From Modestobacter sp. (GTDB taxonomy: Bacteria; Actinomycetota; Actinomycetes; Mycobacteriales; Geodermatophilaceae): a stretch of 19,610 nucleotides of DNA. Made by a program: the position numbers and the translations under genes. This document shows positions 7,645 to 14,841 of this stretch, piece after piece. Below the pieces are notes generated by a model that was given only the letters and a program-made list of their open reading frames with translations, did not search any database and was not told the origin of the DNA. The stretch lies in NCBI GenBank assembly GCA_025965775.1, contig JAOPWG010000511.1, forward strand, positions 1 to 19,610. Direction: 5' to 3'. How positions within the stretch are numbered: the stretch's first letter is position 1; each line of letters opens with the position of its first letter.

Positions 7645-7770
7645 CGGCCGTCACATCCACGGTGAGGGGGAAGAACCCGGGCCGCCCGGCCGCTGACCCC
7701 GGAGGGCCCGGCAGGCAGCGTCGCCGCCGGCACCGCACCGTCAGCGCACACCGGTTCCGCAGGAGGACGC

Positions 7771-8625
7771 ATGACCACCGCCACCCGCTCCCTCACCTTC
7801 GACCTCGGTGGGGACCTCACCGTCCACCGCCTCGGCTACGGCGCCATGCAGCTGCCCGGCGCCGGTGTCTGGGGTGAGCCGGCCGACCGCGCGGGCGCTC
7901 TCCGCGTCGTGGAGGCCGCTGTCGAGCAGGGCGTCGACTTCATCGACACCGCCGATTCCTACGGCCCGCTGGTCAGCGAGCAGATCATTGCCGAGGCTCT
8001 GCACCCGTACCCGGAGCAGCTGGTCATCGGCACCAAGGCCGGTCTGACCCGCACCGGGCCGGGGGAGTGGTTCCCGGTCGGCCGCCCGGCCTACCTGAAG
8101 CAGCAGGTCGAGCTCTCGCTGCGCCACCTGAAGGTCGACCGGATCGACCTCATCCAGCTGCACCGGATCGACTCCGAGGTGCCGCTGGCCGACCAGCTGG
8201 GCGCCTTCGTCGAGCTCAAGGAGCAGGGCAAGGTCCGGCACATCGGCGTCTCCGAGGTCTCCGTCGAGGAGCTGAAGGCCGCCCAGGCGATCACCCCGAT
8301 CGCCAGCGTGCAGAACCTCTACAACCTGACCAACCGGAAGTCCCAGGACGTGCTGGAGTACGCCGAGGCCGAGGGCATCGCCTTCATCCCGTGGTTCCCG
8401 ATCGCCACCGGCGACCTGGCCAAGCCCGACAGCCCGGTCGCGGCCGTGGCCAAGGAGCTCGACGCCACCCCGTCGCAGGTCGCGCTGGCCTGGCTGCTGC
8501 AGAAGTCCCCGGTCATCCTGCCCATCCCGGGCACCAAGTCCGTCGAGCACCTGACGGAGAACATGGGCGCGGCCCAGCTGACGCTGTCCTCCGACGACAT
8601 GGCCAGGCTCGACGCCATCGCATAG
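7771..8625 (+). CDS. Aldo/keto reductase
   Basis: The 284-residue protein is a full-length TIM-barrel aldo/keto reductase. The catalytic tetrad is visible: Asp59 and Tyr64 in FIDTADSYG, Lys89 in VIGTKAG and His131 in IQLHRID. NADPH-binding features follow: the IASVQNLYNL strand (residues 179-189) and the C-terminal VILPIPGTKSVEHLTEN loop, the standard nicotinamide cofactor motif. It should reduce an aldehyde or ketone in the cytosol; the substrate is unknown. A strong ribosome-binding site (AGGAGGA, 7761-7767) sits 3 nt upstream of the ATG. It appears to be a single-gene unit, closed by a short hairpin directly after the stop. Confidence 0.92.
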   Translation: MTTATRSLTFDLGGDLTVHRLGYGAMQLPGAGVWGEPADRAGALRVVEAAVEQGVDFIDTADSYGPLVSEQIIAEALHPYPEQLVIGTKAGLTRTGPGEWFPVGRPAYLKQQVELSLRHLKVDRIDLIQLHRIDSEVPLADQLGAFVELKEQGKVRHIGVSEVSVEELKAAQAITPIASVQNLYNLTNRKSQDVLEYAEAEGIAFIPWFPIATGDLAKPDSPVAAVAKELDATPSQVALAWLLQKSPVILPIPGTKSVEHLTENMGAAQLTLSSDDMARLDAIA

Positions 8626-8642
8626 TCGTCCTACCGGACGAC
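8625..8642 (+). terminator. Hairpin after the aldo/keto reductase
   Basis: GTCGTCC (8625-8631) pairs with GGACGAC (8636-8642) around a TACC loop. The 7-bp stem begins on the last base of the TAG stop. It lacks a U-run, as is common for actinobacterial terminators, so efficiency is uncertain. Confidence 0.5.
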
Positions 8643-8730
8643 ACCGCGGCCAGGTGCCGTCCCGGCCGCCGCTGAGCCGCTGCCCGGGTGCTCGCCGGGG
8701 AGCCTCCGGCCCCCGCGACGGGCCCCCGGA

Positions 8731-8748
8731 GCCGAGCGTCCGCTCGGC
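8731..8748. repeat. Compact 8-bp inverted repeat in the 8626-8842 spacer
   Basis: GCCGAGCG (8731-8738) and CGCTCGGC (8741-8748) form a stem around TC. A longer-range pair CTCCGG (8704-8709) with CCGGAG (8726-8731) abuts it. With the hairpins at 8625 and 8797 this makes the 217-nt spacer unusually rich in structure. I see no open reading frame or RNA gene that I can name here. Confidence 0.4.
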
Positions 8749-8796
8749 GCCCTGGCTGGCTGCCGCGGTGTCGCCCGAAGGGTGACGGGGTGCACA

Positions 8797-8831
8797 GAAC
8801 CCCCGGTCGCGTCCGTCGCGACCGGGGGTTC
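8797..8831 (+). terminator. 15-bp perfect stem-loop upstream of the acyl-CoA dehydrogenase
   Basis: Arms 8797-8811 (GAACCCCCGGTCGCG) and 8817-8831 (CGCGACCGGGGGTTC) are perfectly complementary around a TCCGT loop. The stem is strong enough to act as a terminator for leftward or rightward transcription, but there is no T-run and it ends only 11 nt before the ATG at 8843. It may therefore act as an attenuator or 5'-UTR structure, or separate the upstream unit from a leaderless transcript. The structure is seen; its function is inferred. Confidence 0.55.
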
Positions 8832-8842
8832 AGCATTACCCC

Positions 8843-9997
8843 ATGGACGCTGAGGACTTCGTTCAGGTCAAGGCCGCCGTGCGGCAGTTGGTCCGGGAGG
8901 TCGTCCTCCCGCGCGAGGAGGAGATCGACCTCGAGGACCGCATCCCCGACGAGCTGCGCTCAGCCGCGGCCGAGATGGGGCTGTTCGGCTACGCGCTGCC
9001 GGAAGAGTTCGGTGGCCTCGGTGTCACGATGAGCGAGGACGTCCAGCTCGCCTTCGAGTTCGGCTACACCACCCCGGCGTTCCGCTCGCTGTTCGGCACC
9101 AACAACGGCATCGCCGGGCAGGTGATCGCCAAGTTCGGTAACGAGGCGCAGAAGAAGGGCTACCTCCCGCGGCTGGCCGCCGGGGAGATGATCGGGTCCT
9201 TCGCCCTCACCGAGGCCGAGGCCGGCTCCGACCCGGCCGGGCTGCGCACCACCGCGCGCCGCGACGGCGACGAGTGGGTCATCAACGGCGGCAAGCGGTA
9301 CATCACCAACGCCCCGATCGCCGACATCTTCGTCGTCTTCGCCCGCAGCAACCCCGAGGAGAGTGGCGGCCGCGGCATCTCCAGCTTCGTCGTCGACGCC
9401 ACCGCCCCCGGGGTGACCGTCGGTCCGCACGACAAGAAGATGGGCCAGTCCGGCGCCTGGACCGCCGAGGTGTTCTTCGACGAGGTCCGGGTGCCGGGCG
9501 ACGCCCTCATCGGTGAGGAGGGCCGTGGCTACGCGAAGGCCCTCACTGTGCTGTCCCGTGGGCGGCTGCACATCGCCGCGCTGTGCGTGGGCATGGCCCA
9601 GCGGGTGCTCGACGAGGCGGTCGCCTACGCCGCCACCGCCAGGCAGGGCGGTGCCCCGATCGGCCGCTTCCAGCTGGTCCAGGCGATGCTCGCCGAGTCC
9701 CATGCCGAGCTGCTGGCCGCCCGCAGCATGGTCATCGACGTCGCCGCCCGCTACGACTCGGGCGAGGACACGTCGGTGGGCCCCTCCTCGGCGAAGCTGT
9801 TCTGCAGCGAGATGGTCGCCCGGGCCACCGACCGCGCCGTCCAGGTGCACGGAGGGCTGGGCTACCTGCGGAGCACCCCGGTCGAGCGCTTCTACCGCGA
9901 CGCCCGGCTGTACCGCCTCTACGAGGGCACCAGCGAGGTGCAGAAGGTCATCATCGGGGGGGCGCTGCTGCGCGCCGCCGGCATGCCCCGTGGATGA
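8843..9997 (+). CDS. Acyl-CoA dehydrogenase
   Basis: The 384-residue protein has the three-part acyl-CoA dehydrogenase fold: helical N-terminus (VRQLVREVVLPREEEIDLED), a beta middle domain with FALTEAEAGSDPAGLRTTA and WVINGGKRYITNA for FAD and substrate, and a helical C-terminus with QVHGGLGYLR and YRDARLYRLYEGTSEVQ. The catalytic base is Glu361 in YEGTSE, at the position used by medium- and short-chain enzymes. It should oxidise an acyl-CoA to the trans-2-enoyl-CoA, passing electrons to ETF. The ATG at 8843 matches the family N-terminus but no ribosome-binding site is seen because a hairpin ends 11 nt upstream. Its stop overlaps the thioesterase start by 8 nt, implying coupled translation. 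Confidence 0.93.
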   Translation: MDAEDFVQVKAAVRQLVREVVLPREEEIDLEDRIPDELRSAAAEMGLFGYALPEEFGGLGVTMSEDVQLAFEFGYTTPAFRSLFGTNNGIAGQVIAKFGNEAQKKGYLPRLAAGEMIGSFALTEAEAGSDPAGLRTTARRDGDEWVINGGKRYITNAPIADIFVVFARSNPEESGGRGISSFVVDATAPGVTVGPHDKKMGQSGAWTAEVFFDEVRVPGDALIGEEGRGYAKALTVLSRGRLHIAALCVGMAQRVLDEAVAYAATARQGGAPIGRFQLVQAMLAESHAELLAARSMVIDVAARYDSGEDTSVGPSSAKLFCSEMVARATDRAVQVHGGLGYLRSTPVERFYRDARLYRLYEGTSEVQKVIIGGALLRAAGMPRG

Positions 9998-10673
9998 GCC
10001 GCTCACCGGCGCCGCGCGGGAGCGCCGGCGCGCGGTGGTCGCCGACCTGGGGACGGCGTTGCGCGAGCTCGTCGACGCCGCGGTCCGCACCGAGGTCGAC
10101 GAGGCCGAGCTCGCCGCGGTCGAGGCGGTCATCCGTGAGCAGACCGCCCGCCTGCGGGCGGTGTCGCGCGAGCTGACCGGGATCGCCTCGGTCGACGACC
10201 CGGAGATCGGCGAGCGCTGGTACAGCCCGGTCTACGGTCCGGGCAACCCGCTGGCCCCGCCGCTGGAGCTCACACACTCCGCCGACGGCCGGGTCAGCGC
10301 GCGGGTGACCGTGGGCAAGGCCCACGAGGGGCCGCCGGGTCTGGTGCACGGCGGGGTCATCGCCACCCTGCTGGACCACGTGCTGGCCCGGGCCCCGCGG
10401 AGCGCCGGGCACGGCGGCCTGACCGGTTCGCTCACCGTGCGCTTCCGACGTCCGGTGCCGCTGGGCATGCCGCTGGTTCTGGAGGCCCACCTGGTGTCGG
10501 CCGAGGGGCGGCGGGCCACCGCCCGCGCCACCCTGGCTGCCGCCGCCGACCCGGGGACCCCGCTGGCCGAGGGGGAGGCGTTACTCGTCGCGCTGCGCGC
10601 CGAGCGGGCCGCCGAGGTCTTCGCCCCGACCGGCCGATCGGTGGCCGCCTGGACCGCGCGCGCCACGGACTGA
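9990..10673 (+). CDS. PaaI/4HBT-like hotdog-fold thioesterase
   Basis: The 227-residue protein has a C-terminal hotdog domain. Its diagnostic segment GPPGLVHGGVIATLLDHVL (about residues 112-130) contains the HGG motif of the PaaI/4-hydroxybenzoyl-CoA thioesterase group, followed by LTGSLTVRFRRPVPLG. It probably hydrolyses an acyl-CoA. An N-terminal helical extension of about 65 residues, rich in Ala, Glu and Arg, precedes the fold and is longer than in minimal PaaI proteins. The start is the GTG at 9990, which overlaps the acyl-CoA dehydrogenase stop by 8 nt; the frame is open further upstream but that part is antisense-like shadow inside the dehydrogenase gene. Pairing suggests control of the acyl-CoA pool around the dehydrogenase. 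It converges on the SDR gene 25 nt away. Confidence 0.82.
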   Translation: MDEPLTGAARERRRAVVADLGTALRELVDAAVRTEVDEAELAAVEAVIREQTARLRAVSRELTGIASVDDPEIGERWYSPVYGPGNPLAPPLELTHSADGRVSARVTVGKAHEGPPGLVHGGVIATLLDHVLARAPRSAGHGGLTGSLTVRFRRPVPLGMPLVLEAHLVSAEGRRATARATLAAAADPGTPLAEGEALLVALRAERAAEVFAPTGRSVAAWTARATD

Positions 10674-10698
10674 GCTCGGGCGCACTCTCTGCTCGACG

Positions 10699-11778
10699 TC
10701 AGCCGGGTGGGCGCCTCGGTCCGCCGGCCGGCTGCAGCAGCGGGCTCTCGCTGCCCTCGCCCCGGCCGAGCGCGGCGACGAACTCGCGCAGCACGTCGTC
10801 CCCGCGGTGCACGGGCGCCCAGTCCAGCACGGTGCGCGCCCGCGCCGACTCCAGCAGCGGGACGCCCAGCCCCAGATCCAGCCAGCCGGGCTCGGTGGGC
10901 ACCAGGTGGGCGCGGAAGGCGACCTGGAGCGCGGCGCGCAGCACGAACGCCGGCGCCGGCACGCGGAAGGTCCCCAGCACCCGGGCCAGGGCGTCGGCGG
11001 ACAGCGCCGGTTCGGACGACAGGTTGAACGGGCCCGGCGTCCGGCGGTCGAGGATGCGCACGATCGCATCGGCCACGTCGTCGGCGTGCACGAAGGAGAT
11101 CGACAGGTTCCCCGGCAGTGGGAGCGGCAGCCGGCGCGCCACCGCCCCGGGCAGCAGCCGGGCGGCCGCGAGCAGCACCTCGCCGAGGAAGTAGCGGCCG
11201 ATCTCACTGGCGGCCTCGGGCTGCAGCACCAGCGTCGGGCGGGTCACCGACACGGTGGCCTCGGGATGGGCGAGGACGAAGTCGCGCACCCGGTGCTCGG
11301 CGGCCACCTTGTCCCGGCTGTACTGCGAGCTCGGCACGCCCCCGGTGGGCCAGTCCTCGGTGATCCGCCGGTCGTGCGGCCCCGCGGAGTACACGCCCAG
11401 GGAGGACATGTGCAGCACGTGCGGCACGCCGGCCGCCGCCGCGGCGTCCAGCACCCGCTGGGTGCCGCCGACATTGACCCGGCGCAGCCGCTCGGGCTCC
11501 CGGCCCGGCCGCAGCGCCCACGCCAGGTGGACGACGACGTCGGCGCCGGTGAGGAACTCGCTCAGGACCGGCTCGCTGGCGGGCTCCCCGAGGTCGGCTG
11601 CGAACCAGCGGACGCCGGTGTAGGGGGCGGTCTCGGGGGGCTGCCGGCGGGCCAGCCCGCGCACCTCGGCCACACCGGAATCGGCGAGGGCGCGCAGCAG
11701 CGCCGTCCCCACGTTGCCGGTGGCACCGGTGACGGCGACGGTCAGGCCGGGCAGGAGTCCGCTGGTGGGTTCCGACAT
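10699..11778 (-). CDS. NAD-dependent epimerase/dehydratase (extended SDR)
   Basis: The 359-residue protein is an extended short-chain dehydrogenase. It has the cofactor-binding GATGNVG at residues 18-24, an acidic residue region after the second strand (FAADLGEP), the catalytic Ser in HMSSLGVYS and the YxxxK pair in SQYSRDKVAAE. The C-terminal part binds the substrate and contains SISFVHADDVADAI, typical of nucleotide-sugar-epimerase-like SDRs. The true substrate is not predictable. It lies 47 nt downstream of the epoxide-hydrolase-like gene on the same strand, so the two are probably co-transcribed. No membrane span or signal peptide is evident. Confidence 0.87.
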   Translation of the reverse strand: MSEPTSGLLPGLTVAVTGATGNVGTALLRALADSGVAEVRGLARRQPPETAPYTGVRWFAADLGEPASEPVLSEFLTGADVVVHLAWALRPGREPERLRRVNVGGTQRVLDAAAAAGVPHVLHMSSLGVYSAGPHDRRITEDWPTGGVPSSQYSRDKVAAEHRVRDFVLAHPEATVSVTRPTLVLQPEAASEIGRYFLGEVLLAAARLLPGAVARRLPLPLPGNLSISFVHADDVADAIVRILDRRTPGPFNLSSEPALSADALARVLGTFRVPAPAFVLRAALQVAFRAHLVPTEPGWLDLGLGVPLLESARARTVLDWAPVHRGDDVLREFVAALGRGEGSESPLLQPAGGPRRPPG

Positions 11779-11825
11779 GACCGCACCGCTACCCGGTGAC
11801 CGCCGCGCCCACCCGTCGGGGGAGC

Positions 11826-12662
11826 TCAGCTGTCAGCGGTGCGCACGTGCGCGGTGACCAGCTCGCCCACCCGGTCGGCGGCGAGCTCCGGGACCCAGTG
11901 GTTGACGCCCTCGAGCACCTCCAGCTGGTAGGGGGCGGCGACGAACTCGGCGCTGGCCTCGATCGCGGTGCGGCCGAGGAAGGCATCGCCGTTGCCCCAC
12001 ACGTGCAGGGTCGGCACCCGCACGGTGCCCACCGGCGTCCGGGCCTCCAGCGGCAGCGCCCGGTACCAGTTCAGCGCCGCGGTCAGCGCGCCCGGCTCGC
12101 GCAGCCGGGTCACGTAGGCCTCGACCAGGTCGTCGGGCAGGCCGCCCTGGCGGAGCATCCGGCGCAGCACCGCGCCGTGCCCGGCCAGCAGCACCCGCTC
12201 GGGCACGGCGGGCAGCTGGAAGAAGCCGATGTAGCTCGACCGCAGCGCCTGGTCGCTGTGCAGCATCGCCTGCGACATGGCGGCCGGGTGCGGCACCGAC
12301 AGCACGGTCAGCGTGCGCACCCGCCAGGGGTGCCAGGCGGCCAGCGCCCACCCCACGATCCCGCCCCAGTCGTGTCCCACCAGGTGCGCGCTCTCCAGCC
12401 CGGCGGCGTGCAGCAGCGCGAGGACGTCGTCCACCAGCTCGCGCAACGCGTAGGCCGAGCGCCCGGCCGGCCGGGCGCCGGGGGAGTAGCCGCGCTGGTC
12501 GGGGGCGAGGGTGCGCAGCCCGGCCGAGTGCAGCGCGGGGCTGAGCCGGTCGAAGGCGCGGGAGTCCTGGGGGAACCCGTGCAGCAGCACGGCGGGCTCC
12601 CCGTCGGCCGGCCCGGAGTCGCGGACGTCGAAGACCAGGTCGCCGCGGCGGAAGGTGTCCAT
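11826..12662 (-). CDS. Alpha/beta hydrolase with epoxide hydrolase signature
   Basis: The 278-residue alpha/beta hydrolase has the oxyanion loop HGFP (28-31), the nucleophile Asp98 in VGHDWGG, the acid Asp226 in WGNGDAFLG and His255 in GVNHWVPE. An Asp nucleophile in GHDWGG is shared by epoxide hydrolases and haloalkane dehalogenases. Two cap-domain tyrosines in the contexts SSYIGFFQ (Tyr144) and LNWYRA (Tyr200) match the epoxide-polarising pair of epoxide hydrolases, so that assignment is favoured. It would add water to an epoxide to give a diol. It follows the TetR gene on the same strand after a 26-bp palindrome, and precedes the SDR. The neighbouring paa pathway has an epoxide intermediate, but a link is only inference. 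Confidence 0.85.
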   Translation of the reverse strand: MDTFRRGDLVFDVRDSGPADGEPAVLLHGFPQDSRAFDRLSPALHSAGLRTLAPDQRGYSPGARPAGRSAYALRELVDDVLALLHAAGLESAHLVGHDWGGIVGWALAAWHPWRVRTLTVLSVPHPAAMSQAMLHSDQALRSSYIGFFQLPAVPERVLLAGHGAVLRRMLRQGGLPDDLVEAYVTRLREPGALTAALNWYRALPLEARTPVGTVRVPTLHVWGNGDAFLGRTAIEASAEFVAAPYQLEVLEGVNHWVPELAADRVGELVTAHVRTADS

Positions 12663-12706
12663 GCCCGGACACTGCCCCCGTGGCCGCTCCCTTAGTGCTC
12701 CGACGC

Positions 12707-12732
12707 CGGGGCTTTCGGTACCGAAAGCCCCG
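12707..12732 (-). terminator. 26-bp perfect palindrome after the TetR gene
   Basis: The sequence from 12707 to 12732 is a perfect dyad centred on GGTACC at 12717-12722, with half-site CGGGGCTTTCGGT. It begins 6 nt after the TetR stop and ends 44 nt before the hydrolase ATG, both on the minus strand. As RNA it folds into an 11-bp stem with a GUAC loop, fitting a terminator for paaK-paaR. There is no following T-run. As DNA it could equally be an operator in the hydrolase promoter. Confidence 0.6.
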
Positions 12733-12738
12733 CAGGTG

Positions 12739-13344
12739 TCAGGGGCGGGTGGCGCGCAGGCCGGCGAACAGGGTGGTGACCAGTGCGTCGGCGAGCGCGT
12801 CGGGGAACAGGTCGCCGTCCGGGCGGTACCACTCGGTGAGGGAGTTGACCGTGCCGAACAGCAGCCGGCTGGTCACCGCGGGGTCGACGTCGGGGCGCAC
12901 GCTGCCCTCCTCCTCGCACCGGCGCACCAGATCGGTGACGACCCGGTCGAACTCCCGCCGGCGCCGCAGCGCCTCGGACTCGACGGGGGAGTTGCCGCGC
13001 ACCCGCAGCAGCAGGGTGACGAACGGCAGCTGCGCGGTCAGCACCCGCACCGACCCGCGGACGACGTGCTCCAGCCGGTCGATCGCCGGCCCGGTCACCG
13101 CGCCGGGCTCGGTGAGGACGGCGGACAGCTCGTCCAGCGCCCGGTCCAGCGCCAGCCGCAGCAGCTCCACCTTGCTCGGCACGTGGTGGTAGATCGCGGA
13201 CTTCGTGATCCCCAGCCGGGCGGCCAGCTCGTCCATGCTCGTGGCCTCGTAGCCGCGCTCGTTGAACACGGCGACGGCGACCTGCAGCAGCGAGTCCAGC
13301 GAGTGGCCGGGGCGGCCGCGGCGCGCGGTGGCGGGAATGCTCAC
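12739..13344 (-). CDS. paaR: TetR family regulator, probable PaaR repressor of phenylacetate genes
   Basis: The 201-residue protein has an N-terminal TetR helix-turn-helix: SLLQVAVAVFNERGYEATSM, then DELAARLGITKSAIYHHVPS (about residues 18-57), followed by a helical sensor domain. Its GTG start overlaps the paaK stop by 4 nt (GTGA), so it is co-transcribed with and coupled to paaK. TetR-type PaaR proteins that repress paa genes and are released by phenylacetyl-CoA are known from actinobacteria such as Corynebacterium. Here the position next to paaK and two palindromes between paaK and paaA support the same role, including autoregulation because it would be transcribed from the controlled paaK promoter. 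The TetR family call is firm; the PaaR identity is inferred from context and the HTH style. Confidence 0.8.
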   Translation of the reverse strand: MSIPATARRGRPGHSLDSLLQVAVAVFNERGYEATSMDELAARLGITKSAIYHHVPSKVELLRLALDRALDELSAVLTEPGAVTGPAIDRLEHVVRGSVRVLTAQLPFVTLLLRVRGNSPVESEALRRRREFDRVVTDLVRRCEEEGSVRPDVDPAVTSRLLFGTVNSLTEWYRPDGDLFPDALADALVTTLFAGLRATRP

Positions 13345-14702
13345 GATGCCACCGGTCCGCTCCCGCGGGGCGCCCGGTCCCGGTGGTCGAACAGCCGCTG
13401 GAGCTTGCCCATCGATCGGGCCAGCGTCTCGGGGTCGACGACGTCCACCTCGACGGTGGTGCCCACGGTGTCCTTGACCGCCGTGGCCACCTCGGCCGCC
13501 GCGGAGGCGCGGCGCTCGGGCGGGCAGTCCGGGCGGGCCTCGACGTGCACGGTCAGGTGGTCCATCCGGCCCCGGGTGGTCAGCTCCAGGGAGAAGTGCG
13601 GCGAGAGCCCCGGGGTGAGCAGCACGACCTCCTCGATCTGGGTGGGGAAGAGGTTGACCCCGCGCAGGATGATCATGTCGTCGGTGCGGCCGGTGATCTT
13701 CTCCATCCGGCGCATGCCGGGGCGGGCCGTGCCCGGCAGCAGCCGGGTCAGGTCACGGGTGCGGTAGCGGATGACCGGCATCGCCTGCTTGGTCAGCGAG
13801 GTGAACAGCAGCTCGCCCTGCTCGCCCTCGGGCAGCACCTGGGTGGTCAGCGGGTCGACGACCTCGGGGTAGAAGTGGTCCTCCCAGACGTGCAGCCCGT
13901 CCTTGGTCTCGACGCACTCCTGGGCGACGCCGGGGCCCATGACCTCCGACAGCCCGTAGATGTCGACCGCGTCGATGTCCAGGCGCTCCTCCATCTCCTG
14001 GCGCATCTGCTCGGTCCACGGCTCGGCCCCGAAGATCCCGATCTGCAGGGAGCTCGCCCGCGGGTCCAGGCCCTGCTTCTCGAACTCGTCGATGACGGCG
14101 AGCATGTAGCTGGGCGTGACCATGATGATCCGCGGCCCGAAGTCGGAGATCAGCTGCACCTGGCGGGGCGTCATCCCCCCGGACACCGGGACGACGGTGC
14201 AGCCCAGCGCCTCGGCCCCGTAGTGGGCGCCCAGGCCACCGGTGAACAGCCCGTAGCCGTAGGCGTTGTGCAGCACGTCGCCGCCCCGCCCACCGGCGGC
14301 CCGGATGGAACGGGCCATCACCGTGGCCCAGGTGGCGATGTCGCCCTCGGTGTAGCCGACCACGGTGGGCCGGCCGGTGGTGCCGGAGGAGGCGTGCACC
14401 CGGCGCACCTGCTCGCGGGGGACGGCGAACATGCCGAACGGGTAGTTGTCCCGCAGGTCGGCCTTCGAGGTGGTCGGGAACCTCGTCAGGTCGGCCAGTT
14501 CGCGGCAGTCGTCGGGGTGGACGCCGGCGGCGTCGAAGGCCCTCCGGTAGTGCGGGACGTGCGCGTAGGCATACCGCAGCGTCTCCTGCAGCCGGGTGAG
14601 CTGCAGGGCCCGCAGCTCGTCGACGCCCATCCGCTCGGCGGGGTCCAGCAGCGCCGGGTCGGGGGCCGAGCCCAGCCGTCGGGTGCCCTGGGTGATGGTC
14701 AT
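13341..14702 (-). CDS. paaK: Phenylacetate-CoA ligase PaaK
   Basis: The 453-residue protein activates phenylacetate with ATP and CoA to phenylacetyl-CoA, the entry step of the aerobic pathway. Evidence: the adenylate-forming P-loop-like motif HASSGTTGRPTVVGYT around residues 100-115, the PaaK-typical HNAYGYGLFTGGLGAHYGAE, the YGLSEVMGPGVAQEC motif, the hinge region TGRTDDMIILRGVNLFPTQIE and a C-terminal domain (HVEARPDCPPERRA). I chose the ATG at 14702, with GGAGGG 7 nt upstream, over further upstream in-frame starts that would run into the promoter region. It is divergent from paaA across a 185-nt spacer with two palindromic operator candidates, and overlaps the regulator gene downstream by 4 nt. 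The length is normal. Confidence 0.95.
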   Translation of the reverse strand: MTITQGTRRLGSAPDPALLDPAERMGVDELRALQLTRLQETLRYAYAHVPHYRRAFDAAGVHPDDCRELADLTRFPTTSKADLRDNYPFGMFAVPREQVRRVHASSGTTGRPTVVGYTEGDIATWATVMARSIRAAGGRGGDVLHNAYGYGLFTGGLGAHYGAEALGCTVVPVSGGMTPRQVQLISDFGPRIIMVTPSYMLAVIDEFEKQGLDPRASSLQIGIFGAEPWTEQMRQEMEERLDIDAVDIYGLSEVMGPGVAQECVETKDGLHVWEDHFYPEVVDPLTTQVLPEGEQGELLFTSLTKQAMPVIRYRTRDLTRLLPGTARPGMRRMEKITGRTDDMIILRGVNLFPTQIEEVVLLTPGLSPHFSLELTTRGRMDHLTVHVEARPDCPPERRASAAAEVATAVKDTVGTTVEVDVVDPETLARSMGKLQRLFDHRDRAPRGSGPVAS

Positions 14703-14755
14703 GGTCGAGCCCTCCGTCGTCCGCACGTCGTCCGCCGGTGACTGAGCCCGAGCAA

Positions 14756-14775
14756 TACCGACCGGATGGTCGGTA
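14756..14775. promoter_or_regulatory. Candidate PaaR operator 1 (paaK side)
   Basis: A perfect dyad TACCGACC-GGAT-GGTCGGTA covers 14756-14775. On the minus strand it lies directly after a -10-like TTGATT (14780-14775), which is 18 nt from a perfect -35 TTGACA (14804-14799), so a bound repressor would cover the start of the paaK transcript. The dyad is seen directly; the link to the TetR protein is inferred. Confidence 0.7.
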
Positions 14776-14804
14776 ATCAACCCGCGTTCGCCGTCGGCTG
14801 TCAA
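14775..14804 (-). promoter_or_regulatory. Candidate paaK promoter
   Basis: On the minus strand TTGACA at 14804-14799 matches the sigma-70 -35 consensus exactly. The best -10 at 18 nt spacing is TTGATT (14780-14775), a weak match. The predicted start falls inside operator 1, about 65 nt upstream of the paaK ATG. Confidence 0.5.
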
Positions 14805-14841
14805 GCGCCGCTTGTGCGGCACCTCCGGGTGCTGCACACTG

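Noticed and set aside
6055..7665. A 536-codon plus-strand open frame opposite the MFS and phosphatase genes
   Set aside because: It encodes compositionally biased Arg/Gly/Gln repeats with no motif, while the minus strand gives two clear protein families with proper starts.
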